Source: Cupriavidus sp. P-10 (lineage in GTDB: Bacteria > Pseudomonadota > Gammaproteobacteria > Burkholderiales > Burkholderiaceae). Taken from it: DNA of 64,000 nucleotides. The stretch lies in NCBI RefSeq assembly GCF_003402535.2, contig NZ_AP025171.1, positions 1,674,001 through 1,738,000 on the forward strand, in the 5' to 3' direction. The notes beneath the pieces were generated by a model that was not told the DNA's origin, did no database searches, and saw only the letters and a program-made list of their open reading frames with translations. Made by a program: the position numbers and the translations under genes. Shown here piece by piece: positions 57,190 through 64,000 of the stretch (position 1 is its first letter; every line of letters starts with the position of its first letter).

Positions 57190-58684
57190 GGCCTGGTTTT
57201 TCCTGTGCTTGCTGCCGGCTCCGCGCCAGCAGGTGCTGCGCGATCTTGCCCAGCGTCTGCACCGCGGATTCGATGCCGGGCGACCATTCGGCGCTGTAGT
57301 TCAGCCGGATGCAGTTGGCGTAGGTGGCGCCGGGCGCGAACATATGGCCCGGCGCGACCGTGATGCGGTGGTCCAGCGCGGCGTGGTACATCTCCATGGC
57401 ATCGATGCCTTCCGGCAACTGCACCCACAGCACGTAGCCGCCCGCCGGCCGCGACGTGGTCGTGCCTTCGGGGAAGAAGCGGCGCACCGCCACCGCCATG
57501 ATGCTGGCCTGCTGCGCGTAGGCCTTGCGCACACGCCGCAGGTGGAAATCGTAGCCGTCGTTCTTCAGGAACTCGGCGATCGCCAGCTGCGGGATCGCCG
57601 GCGTGGTCAGCGTATTGAGGAACTTGAGCCGCTCCACCGCTTCGCGGTAGCGGCCCGGCAGCGCCCAGCCGATGCGGTAGGCATTGGTCAGCGTCTTGGA
57701 GAACGAGGCGCAGTGCAGCACGATGCCGGCCTTGTCGTGGGCCTTCAATGAGCTGGGGTGGACTTCGCCGTAATAGAGTTCGCCATAGACGTCGTTCTCG
57801 ATGACCGGGATGTCCTTTTCGGTCAGCATCGCCACCAGGCTGGCCTTCTTGTCGTCGGGCATCCGGAAGCCGAGCGGGTTCTGGAAGTTCGGCATCACCA
57901 TGCACGCCTTCACGCCCTTCTCGTCGATCAGCCGCGCCAGCGCCTCCTGGTCGATGCCTTCCACGGGGTCGGTCGCCACCTCGATGGCGCGCATCCCCAG
58001 GCGTTCGATCGCGTGCAGCATGGCGTAGAAGGTCGGTGACTCCACCGCGATGGTATCGCCCGGCTTCGCCACCGCCTGCAGGCACAGGTTGATGGCTTCG
58101 GTGGCGCCGATGGTAACGATCACTTCGTTGGGATCGATGGCCTGGCCGTTATCCAGGTAGCGGCGCGAGATCTGCCGGATCAGCTCGGGGCTGCCGGGCG
58201 GCAGGTCGTCGAGCAGCGTCCACTTGGCATAGCGGCGGGCGATGTTGTTGGCGTACTGGTTGATGCGCTGCCAGGGGAACAGCGACGGATCCGGATACGG
58301 CGAACCCAGCGGCACGGCATCGTCCGAGCGGATCGAGCGCAGCGTGGACAGCACCAGCGCGCTGACGTCAACCGCCGAGGGCTTGGCGTTGGGCCGGGAC
58401 GTACGCAGTTCGATCGCGGGCTCGCCCGGACGCGCGCGCACGAAGTAGCCGGACTGCGGCCGGCTTTCGATCACGCCGCGGCTTTCCAGCAGCACATAGG
58501 CGCGGATCACCGTGGTAATGCTCATGCGGTGGTGCTGGCTGGCCTGCCGCACCGATGGAATGCGCTCGCCCGGCAGCAGTACGCCCTGCTGCACCAGTGC
58601 CTCGATATCCGCAGCCAGTTTTTCATAGAGTTTCACGCTGCGCTCCCCGCCTGCCGTGCCGCCGGTCTTGTTCAACCAAGCCAA
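57176..58684 (-). CDS. MocR-type regulator (GntR HTH plus aminotransferase domain)
   Basis: The 502-residue protein has an N-terminal GntR HTH (KLYEKLAADIEALVQQGVLL, then IPSVRQASQHHRMSITTVIR, residues 18-80) and an aminotransferase-like domain with the PLP lysine in LHCASFSKTLTNAYRIGWAL near residue 310. The region VMPNFQNPLGFRMPDDKKAS is typical of the class I/II fold. An alternative start is the GTG encoding VKLYEKL 15 codons in. It may regulate moaA or the genes upstream of fdhD; that is not shown by the sequence. Confidence 0.88.
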   Translation of the reverse strand: MAWLNKTGGTAGGERSVKLYEKLAADIEALVQQGVLLPGERIPSVRQASQHHRMSITTVIRAYVLLESRGVIESRPQSGYFVRARPGEPAIELRTSRPNAKPSAVDVSALVLSTLRSIRSDDAVPLGSPYPDPSLFPWQRINQYANNIARRYAKWTLLDDLPPGSPELIRQISRRYLDNGQAIDPNEVIVTIGATEAINLCLQAVAKPGDTIAVESPTFYAMLHAIERLGMRAIEVATDPVEGIDQEALARLIDEKGVKACMVMPNFQNPLGFRMPDDKKASLVAMLTEKDIPVIENDVYGELYYGEVHPSSLKAHDKAGIVLHCASFSKTLTNAYRIGWALPGRYREAVERLKFLNTLTTPAIPQLAIAEFLKNDGYDFHLRRVRKAYAQQASIMAVAVRRFFPEGTTTSRPAGGYVLWVQLPEGIDAMEMYHAALDHRITVAPGHMFAPGATYANCIRLNYSAEWSPGIESAVQTLGKIAQHLLARSRQQAQEKPGHVGH

Positions 58685-58842
58685 CGATGGAGATCATAGT
58701 ACGGCAGCGGCACATGATGGAGCGATCCGGCGCTTTGCGGCCCCACGCGCACAAAGCCGCTGGCCTGGCCGAGCGCGGATACGGACGCCGCGCCCTGCTG
58801 CGCGGTGACCTGCACGACGCTGTCCCGGCTGCCCGTCGAAGC

Positions 58843-59694
58843 TCAACATGTCGCGTCTTCCGTCATTTCCAGCGCAACACCGGTGTAGTCGACGTAACCG
58901 TCGGCGCGGCAGAAGCTGAGCAGGCGCACGCCGGCCTGCTCGGCAATGCGGATCGCCAGCGAGGTCGGGCCCGAGATCGTCGCCAGCATCTGGATGTTCA
59001 TGCGCGCGGCCTTGCGCACCAGTTCATAGCTCGCACGGCTGGACAGCAGCACGAACCCGTCGTCCAGCGCCACGCGCCGCATGGCCAGGTGGCCGATCAG
59101 CTTGTCCAGCCCGTTGTGCCGGCCGACATCTTCGAACGCATGCAGGATCTCGCCGCTCGCGTTGCACCACGCCGCCGCATGCACACCACCGGTGGCGCGC
59201 ATCAGCCGCTGGTGCGAAGGCAACGCCGAGACGGCGCGCCCGAGCAGTTTGCGCGAAGGTTCCAGCCGCCGTGCCGGCTCGCGGATACGCGCAGGCTGCA
59301 GGTCGAGCAGTTCCAGGCTCTCGATGCCGCAGACGCCGCAGCCGGTGCGGCCCGCCAGCGCCCGGCGCTGCGCCTTCATCGCGGCGAAGGCCTGTTCGCT
59401 GATCTGCAGCTGGACTTCGGCGCTGTACCGGTGCACGCGGACCTCGATGTCATGGATCTGCGCGTTGTGGGCGACGATGCCTTCGGTCAGCGAGAAACCC
59501 ACGGCGAACGCTTCCAGGTCCAGCGGCGTGGCCATCATCACGGCGTGTGAGATGCCGTTGTAGACCAGCGCGACCGGCAGCTCCTGCGCCACGTTGTCGA
59601 GCGCCGGCCGTGCCTCGATGTCCTTGTGGCGGACGATGGAGCGGGATTCATAGCCTGTGTGCCGGATCTGTTCGACCTGTTCGATGCAATGCAT
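58843..59694 (-). CDS. fdhD: FdhD sulfurtransferase for formate dehydrogenase
   Basis: The start at 59694 (MHCIEQVEQIRHTGYESRSI) gives 283 residues with GAGG upstream. The FdhD signature is present: AVGFSLTEGIV near residue 75, the sulfur-carrying cysteines in GRTGCGVCGIESLELLDL, FEDVGRHNGLDKLIGHLAMR and FVLLSSRASYELVRKAARMN. FdhD passes sulfur from IscS to the bis-MGD cofactor of formate dehydrogenases. The reading frame is open 24 codons further into the insertion sequence end (59766), which could create a chimeric N-terminus but lacks homology. It lies downstream of the oxidoreductase gene at 61304-63631, now separated by the IS. Confidence 0.93.
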   Translation of the reverse strand: MHCIEQVEQIRHTGYESRSIVRHKDIEARPALDNVAQELPVALVYNGISHAVMMATPLDLEAFAVGFSLTEGIVAHNAQIHDIEVRVHRYSAEVQLQISEQAFAAMKAQRRALAGRTGCGVCGIESLELLDLQPARIREPARRLEPSRKLLGRAVSALPSHQRLMRATGGVHAAAWCNASGEILHAFEDVGRHNGLDKLIGHLAMRRVALDDGFVLLSSRASYELVRKAARMNIQMLATISGPTSLAIRIAEQAGVRLLSFCRADGYVDYTGVALEMTEDATC

Positions 59695-59730
59695 GGGGAC
59701 CTCATGAAACTGTGAATTACCACCGGTTTG

Positions 59731-59749
59731 CTCCCCTCTCCCGCTTGCG
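59731..59749. repeat. Left half of a palindromic repeat split by the insertion sequence
   Basis: ctcccctctcccgc followed by the 8-bp target sequence cgcttgcg (59742-59749, overlapping by two bases) forms one arm of a palindrome whose other arm is at 61249-61267. The joined sequence resembles the intact palindrome at 26716-26741. Confidence 0.8.
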
Positions 59750-61248
59750 CTTGCCTTTACCCACATCTCGATTGGAAAGGTTGTAAACCGGATTGGACGG
59801 TGTTAACTTCGTGTGAAGTTGACAATCAGTGGTGGCAATTTTGCCGGATACGGAAGATCTCGAAGACTGGGCCAGCGACGAATTCAGTGGCGCACAATTG
59901 GGCGATGCGCGTCGCACGCAGCGCCTTGTGGCATTGGCGCGCGGACTGGCGCAAAAAGCCCATGTTTCGTTCCCGCAGGCCTTGAGTGGTGCCCAACTCA
60001 AGGCGGCATATCGCTTCTTTGATAATGAGGCGGTCGACCCGGACGGAATCCTGGCGAGCCACGTCGCTCAAACCGTGGGTCGCATGCAGCGGGTACCTGT
60101 CGTACTGGCGGTGCAGGACACCACGGAATTCAATCTGGCAAATTTGCCCGCGACTGAGGGACTTGGTCACGGCACGGGCGGCAATTTGCACGGATTCATG
60201 TTGCACAGCGTGCTGGCGGTGACGCCTGAAGGCCTGCCACTGGGCGTGTTGAGCATGAAGACGTGGGTGCGTGCGCCGCAAGCATCGGGCAAGGCCGGGC
60301 AGCGCCGGGCGCTGTCCATTCGTGACAAGGAAAGCGTGAAGTGGCTGGAGGGGCTGGAATGCCTTGAGCCGCTCAAGATGCAGTGTCCGGACACGCACCT
60401 TGTTGCCGTCAGCGATCGCGAGGGCGATGTGTACGACGTGTTCCTGGCGCCGCGCCCAGCGGGGGTGGACTGGTTGGTGCGGGCCGCCTGGAATCGAGGC
60501 GTGGACCACCCAGAGAAGTATCTGTGGGAGACGGTTGCTGCGGCTCCTGTACTTGGAGAGACCGTATTGCACGTGCCCAGGAGCGGCGCCAGGCAGGCGC
60601 GTAGCGCCCGACTGGCTTTGCGTTGTGTGCCCGTCCAACTGCGACCGCCGCGCAGCCGCGGTGCAGAGGATCTACCGAGTCTCGAAGTGTTTGCCATTCA
60701 CGCGCTGGAGATCGAGCCGCCCCAAGGCGTTGAGCCGCTCGAATGGATGTTGCTCAGTTCAATGCCTACCCAAACGCTGGAAGATGCGCTGGAGCGACTG
60801 AGCTGGTATGCCCGGCGCTGGACCATTGAATCCTGGCATCGTGTCCTGAAGAGTGGCTGCCAGATCGAAGCGCGGCAGTTCGGGACGCTGGAGCGGTTCC
60901 TACGTGCTACGGCGCTGTTCGCCGTGATCGGCTGGCGCATTATGTACGCGACCATGCTGGGCCGGCTCGAAGCCGATATCCCTTGCTCGGTGCTACTGCA
61001 ACCGCTCGAATGGCGGGCCTTGTACTGCCGCACGCACGGCACAACCAAGCCACCGGAAGAGGCGCCAAAACTCAGCGACGCGGTCCTTTGGATCGCCAAG
61101 CTCGGTGGCTACCTGGGTCGCAAAAACGACGATCCCCCGGGAGCCACCGTCCTCTGGCGCGGCTTCCTCGCCCTGCACGAAATCACCGAAATGTATCGGA
61201 TCTTCCAGAAAGACGAGTAAGCCGCCGCAAGTTGTGGGTAAAGGCAAG
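59750..61248 (+). mobile_element. IS4-family (IS50-type) insertion sequence, 1499 bp
   Basis: The ends carry a 16-bp perfect inverted repeat, CTTGCCTTTACCCACA (59750-59765 and, reversed, 61233-61248), similar in shape to IS50 ends (CTGACTCTTATACACA). An 8-bp direct repeat, cgcttgcg, flanks it at 59742-59749 and 61249-61256, the expected target duplication. It contains a single intact transposase gene. It has landed between fdhD and the FdhF-type oxidoreductase gene, inside a REP-like palindrome. Both ends look intact, so it may still be mobile. Confidence 0.85.
59829..61220 (+). CDS. IS4/IS50-type transposase
   Basis: The 463-residue transposase begins at GTG 59829 (VAILPDTEDLEDWASDEFSG). 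The DDE catalytic residues are visible as VVLAVQDTTEFNLANL (first Asp), VAVSDREGDVYDVFLA (second Asp) and the family signature Y-x2-R-x3-E-x6-K in WYARRWTIESWHRVLKSGCQ, which supplies the Glu. The N-terminal FSGAQLGDARRTQRLVALAR block is Tn5-like. The reading frame is complete and ends 13 bases before the right inverted repeat. Confidence 0.95.
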   Translation: MVAILPDTEDLEDWASDEFSGAQLGDARRTQRLVALARGLAQKAHVSFPQALSGAQLKAAYRFFDNEAVDPDGILASHVAQTVGRMQRVPVVLAVQDTTEFNLANLPATEGLGHGTGGNLHGFMLHSVLAVTPEGLPLGVLSMKTWVRAPQASGKAGQRRALSIRDKESVKWLEGLECLEPLKMQCPDTHLVAVSDREGDVYDVFLAPRPAGVDWLVRAAWNRGVDHPEKYLWETVAAAPVLGETVLHVPRSGARQARSARLALRCVPVQLRPPRSRGAEDLPSLEVFAIHALEIEPPQGVEPLEWMLLSSMPTQTLEDALERLSWYARRWTIESWHRVLKSGCQIEARQFGTLERFLRATALFAVIGWRIMYATMLGRLEADIPCSVLLQPLEWRALYCRTHGTTKPPEEAPKLSDAVLWIAKLGGYLGRKNDDPPGATVLWRGFLALHEITEMYRIFQKDE

Positions 61249-61267
61249 CGCTTGCGGGAGAGGGGAG
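61249..61267. repeat. Right half of a palindromic repeat split by the insertion sequence
   Basis: cgcttgcgggagaggggag is the mirror of the left half at 59731-59749 and begins with the 8-bp target duplication. Downstream, cgtctgcctggggtggtgg resembles the tail that follows the palindrome at 26716-26741. Confidence 0.8.
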
Positions 61268-61303
61268 CGTCTGCCTGGGGTGGTGGCAAGCACCAACCAA
61301 CGA

Positions 61304-63631
61304 CTACGCTGCCACGGCCGGCTGCTGGCGCGACGCGGTCAGCAGCACCGGCACCGACTTCGAAGTAGGCGTGCCGCAGCCGTCCCCAGTGCTTTCCAGC
61401 GGCACCAGCGGGTTGGTCTCGGGGTAGTACGCGCCGAGGCAGCCCTGCGGGATGTCGTAGTCGACCAGCACGAAGTCCTCGACATGGCGCTGCACGTCAT
61501 CGTCCCAGACGCTGGTGATGTCGACATGCTGCCCGGACTCCAGCCCAAGCCGCTCGCGGTCGGCAGCGTTGATGAAGACCACGCGGCGCAGGCCGAACAC
61601 GCCGCGATAGCGGTCATCCAGGCCGTAGATCGTGGTGTTGTACTGGTCGTGCGAGCGCGTGGTCATCATCACCATCAGCTTGTCGCCGTACTTTTCCCGC
61701 GCGCGATGGATCGGCGTGTCCTTGTCGATGCGGTTGACCAGGAACTGCGCCTTTCGCGACGGCGTCTGCCAGACCCGGTTGCGCGCTGCCGGCGTCAGGT
61801 GAAATCCGCCCGGCACGGCGACGCGCTCGTTGTAGTCGTCGAAGCCGTCGATCACCTGCTCGATGGCATCGCGGATGCGCGCATAGTCCTGCGCATACCA
61901 GAGCCAGTCGATCCTGTCCGAGCCCAGCGTGGCAGCGGCCATGCGCGCGACAATGGCTGTCTCCGACAGCAGGTGCGGCGACGCCGGCGCGTTCATGCCG
62001 AACGAGATATGGACCATGCAGACCGAGTCCTCCACGGTCACGCCCTGCGGCACGCCCTCCTGCAGGTCGATCTCGGTGCGGCCCAAGGTCGGCAGGATCA
62101 GCGATTCCTTGCCGTGCACCAGATGGCTGCGGTTGAGCTTGGTGGCGATGTTCACGGTCAGCGCACACTGGCGCAGCGCCTCGAAGGTGCGCGGCGTGTC
62201 CGGCGTGGCGGTCGAGAAATTGCCGCCAAGGCCGACAAAGACCTTGACCTTGCCCTCCAGCATCGCGGAAATGGTCTCGACCACGTCATAGCCGTGCTCG
62301 CGCGGCGGCTCGAAGCCGAAGGCGGTGCCCAGGCGGTCCAGGAACGCTGCCTCCGGCTTTTCCTCGATGCCCACGGTACGGTCGCCCTGCACGTTCGAAT
62401 GCCCGCGCACCGGCAGCAGTCCGGCACCCTCGCGCCCGATATTGCCGCGCATCATCATCAGGTTGGACAACATCTGCACCGTCGGCACCGAATGCTTGTG
62501 CTGCGTCAGGCCCATGCCCCAGCAGGCGATGACGCGCTTGCCGCGGGCATAGACCTGCGTCAGCGCGTCGATGTCTTCCAGCGAAACGCCCGACTCCGAG
62601 ACGATGTCGGCCCAGCTTTCCGCGCGCAGGTCTTCGACGAAGGCACCAAAGCCGATGGTGTGCTCGCGCACGAAGTCGACGTCGACCAGCCGTTCGCGGC
62701 CATGCCGGATCGCATCGTCGTCGAGTTCGACCAAGCGCCTGGCCATGCCCTTGATCAGCGCGAAGTCGCCGCCCAGCCTGGGCTGCACGAACATCGACGC
62801 AATCTTGGTGCTGGACCCGGTCAGCATCTCCACCGGATGCTGCGGGCTGGTAAAGCGCTCCACGCCGCGCTCGCGCAGCGGGTTGACCGACACGATGGTC
62901 GCGCCGCGCCGGGCGCATTCGCGCAGATCGCCCAGCATGCGCGGATGGTTTGTGGCCGCGTTGTGGCCGAACAGCAGGATGGTGTCGGCATGCTCGAAGT
63001 CATCGAGCACTACGGTGGCCTTGCCCACGCCTACCGTCAGCGGCAGGCCGCGGCTGGTGGCCTCATGGCACATGTTCGAGCAGTCCGGGAAATTGTTGGT
63101 GCCATAGGCGCGCACGAACAGCTGGTACAGGAACGCGGCCTCGTTGCTGGCGCGGCCCGATGTATAGAATGCCGCGTGGTTCGGATCCGGCAGCGCGTTC
63201 AGGTGGCGGCCGATCATGGCAAAGGCCTCGTCCCAGGGGATCGCGCGGTACTTGTCGGTCTGCGCGTCGTAGACCATGGGATGCGTCAGGCGCCCGTGCT
63301 GCTCCAGCTCGTAGTCGGTCTGCGCCATCAGCGACGTCACCGTGTGCTGCGCGAAGAATTCCGGCGTGACCCGCATGCTGGTGGCTTCCGCGGCCACCGC
63401 CTTGACGCCGTTCTCGCAGAACTCGAAGGTCGATGCGTGCTGGCGGTCGGGCCAGGCGCAGCCAGGGCAGTCGAAGCCGTCGGCCTGGTTCTGCTTGAAC
63501 AGCATCTTGTACTTGCCGCCGGCCACCTTCTCCTTGATCAGGTTGATGGCAACGTACTTCAGCGCACCCCAGCCGGCGGCGGGATGGGTGTAGGGGGCGA
63601 TGTGGCCTTTCTCGGGGGTCGGGGTGCTCAT
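61304..63631 (-). CDS. FdhF/YdeP-type molybdopterin oxidoreductase (formate dehydrogenase-like)
   Basis: The start at 63631 (MSTPTPEKGHIAPYTHPAAG) gives 775 residues; a start at 63649 is nearly as good. The N-terminal domain has GFDCPGCAWPDRQHASTFEF and the bis-MGD-binding blocks AFYTSGRASNEAAFLYQLFV, CHEATSRGLPLTVGVGKATV, LLFGHNAATNHPRMLGDLRE, ACWGMGLTQHKHSVPTVQML and LPVRGHSNVQGDRTVGIEEK. The C-terminal domain has MVMMTTRSHDQYNTTIYGLD. The pattern is that of the YdeP/FdhF-like family found with fdhD. Members are assumed to oxidise formate or a related small molecule, but the acceptor and substrate are not proven. Only part of the N-terminal iron-sulfur cysteine motif is seen. Confidence 0.88.
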   Translation of the reverse strand: MSTPTPEKGHIAPYTHPAAGWGALKYVAINLIKEKVAGGKYKMLFKQNQADGFDCPGCAWPDRQHASTFEFCENGVKAVAAEATSMRVTPEFFAQHTVTSLMAQTDYELEQHGRLTHPMVYDAQTDKYRAIPWDEAFAMIGRHLNALPDPNHAAFYTSGRASNEAAFLYQLFVRAYGTNNFPDCSNMCHEATSRGLPLTVGVGKATVVLDDFEHADTILLFGHNAATNHPRMLGDLRECARRGATIVSVNPLRERGVERFTSPQHPVEMLTGSSTKIASMFVQPRLGGDFALIKGMARRLVELDDDAIRHGRERLVDVDFVREHTIGFGAFVEDLRAESWADIVSESGVSLEDIDALTQVYARGKRVIACWGMGLTQHKHSVPTVQMLSNLMMMRGNIGREGAGLLPVRGHSNVQGDRTVGIEEKPEAAFLDRLGTAFGFEPPREHGYDVVETISAMLEGKVKVFVGLGGNFSTATPDTPRTFEALRQCALTVNIATKLNRSHLVHGKESLILPTLGRTEIDLQEGVPQGVTVEDSVCMVHISFGMNAPASPHLLSETAIVARMAAATLGSDRIDWLWYAQDYARIRDAIEQVIDGFDDYNERVAVPGGFHLTPAARNRVWQTPSRKAQFLVNRIDKDTPIHRAREKYGDKLMVMMTTRSHDQYNTTIYGLDDRYRGVFGLRRVVFINAADRERLGLESGQHVDITSVWDDDVQRHVEDFVLVDYDIPQGCLGAYYPETNPLVPLESTGDGCGTPTSKSVPVLLTASRQQPAVAA

Positions 63632-63841
63632 TGGCGTGGTGTCCTGTAACGACGGGGGCATCCGGGGCTGCTGGACCAGGGGTCGCATCCGGATCGTTGC
63701 GGTGACACCAGAGTAGGCCGGCGGGGTGGCGCGGGAGACGTACAAAGCGTGAGATGGCCGGGGAGTACAGTCTCGCCGGGCGGCCTGGCCGCCGCCCATG
63801 CGGTGTTGCGTCAGGCCGGCTGGCTGCCGGCCTGGCCATGC

Positions 63842-64000
63842 CTATGCCGCACAAGCGACATGCGCCGCAGGTTGCGCCTGGAACAGCGCCTCGACCAGCC
63901 CGGCGCGGCGCGCGCGGGTGGCAGCCTGGTTGACGTAGCCCTTGTCCGCGATCTCGTTGGCGTCGATCGACGGGGGCTCGGCCATCAGCAGCACGCGCCT
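63842..64000 (-). CDS. C-terminus of a feruloyl-CoA synthase-like ligase (partial)
   Basis: The reverse strand is open from the right edge to a stop at 63842-63844 and encodes RRVLLMAEPPSIDANEIADK, then GYVNQAATRARRAGLVEALF and a short tail. The EPPSIDANEIADKG block is characteristic of the extreme C-terminus of feruloyl-CoA synthases and contains the lysine region. The rest of the gene lies outside the window. It gives an in-window reference for the C-terminal piece found in the deleted gene at 753-1580. Confidence 0.75.
   Translation of the reverse strand, partial: RRVLLMAEPPSIDANEIADKGYVNQAATRARRAGLVEALFQAQPAAHVACAA

Noticed and set aside
59731..61267. A 35-bp terminal inverted repeat for the insertion sequence
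   Set aside because: The outer 19 bases match the independent palindrome near cbbA and the 8-bp duplication lies between them and the inner 16-bp repeat, so they are better read as target DNA.
60983..63649. 888-codon plus-strand ORF over the FdhF-type gene
   Set aside because: It is a shadow of the clear molybdopterin oxidoreductase on the other strand and its translation resembles no protein family.

Overview
The window reads as an accessory-rich stretch of a beta-proteobacterial replicon, most like Cupriavidus/Ralstonia (probably the second chromosome of a Cupriavidus species). The grounds are high GC with strong GC3 bias, three Bug/TctC periplasmic receptors, a gentisate operon, and a Calvin-cycle operon in the order cbbR<>cbbLSXYEFPTZ-KA, which is the Ralstonia eutropha H16 layout. 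Species assignment is inference; no search was possible.

Region by region. 1-2.7 kb: a degenerate IS630-like helix-turn-helix ORF running off the left edge, a feruloyl-CoA-synthase-like gene with a large internal deletion, and a Bug receptor. 3-9 kb: a small hypothetical gene, a DUF2889 gene, then a co-directional set of Bug receptor, SCP2-type thiolase, DUF35 zinc-ribbon/OB protein and ADP-forming acyl-CoA synthetase, probably for uptake and CoA-dependent breakdown of an unknown acid. 9-10.5 kb: a MarR-GNAT fusion under a promoter embedded in a perfect inverted repeat, and a PPC/DUF296 protein. 10.6-18.4 kb: a gentisate module (LysR regulator, AAHS transporter, 3-hydroxybenzoate 6-hydroxylase, fumarylpyruvate hydrolase, maleylpyruvate isomerase, gentisate dioxygenase, class I fumarase) that takes 3-hydroxybenzoate to pyruvate plus malate. 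18.5-25 kb: DUF6130, another Bug receptor, DUF899, a divergent MocR/PaiB pair and a tannase-family lipoprotein.

25.3-39.5 kb: the carbon-fixation block on the minus strand, with cbbR divergent. It carries form IC RuBisCO and ten further cbb genes but no cbbG between cbbZ and cbbK. A class I aldolase follows the operon, separated from cbbA by a decayed DyP-peroxidase remnant and a palindromic repeat. 39.7-44.2 kb: an ABC-F ATPase, isocitrate lyase with a palindromic operator and a strong terminator, and a YCII-domain protein. 44.3-49.7 kb: a histidine kinase and a sigma54 response regulator next to an OFA-family transporter that has a good -24/-12 promoter, twin upstream sites and a 40-residue membrane protein directly downstream. 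50-55.7 kb: a cyanide-insensitive-type bd oxidase (cydAB plus a DUF2474 subunit) followed by an AaeAB-like efflux set. 55.8-64 kb: moaA, a MocR regulator coupled to a small winged-helix protein, fdhD, and an FdhF/YdeP-type molybdopterin oxidoreductase. fdhD and the oxidoreductase are separated by a 1.5-kb IS4/IS50-type insertion sequence sitting in the apex of a palindromic repeat. The right edge holds the C-terminus of a feruloyl-CoA-synthase-like gene.

As a whole the window combines autotrophy (Calvin cycle, molybdenum-dependent formate-type oxidation, bd oxidase), C2 metabolism (phosphoglycolate phosphatase, isocitrate lyase, a possible oxalate/formate transporter) and aromatic acid degradation. 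No tRNA, rRNA or CRISPR array was seen. The most notable observations are the missing cbbG, the sigma54-controlled OFA transporter with its mini-protein, the insertion sequence inside a REP-like palindrome, and several gene scars (feruloyl-CoA synthase, DyP peroxidase).
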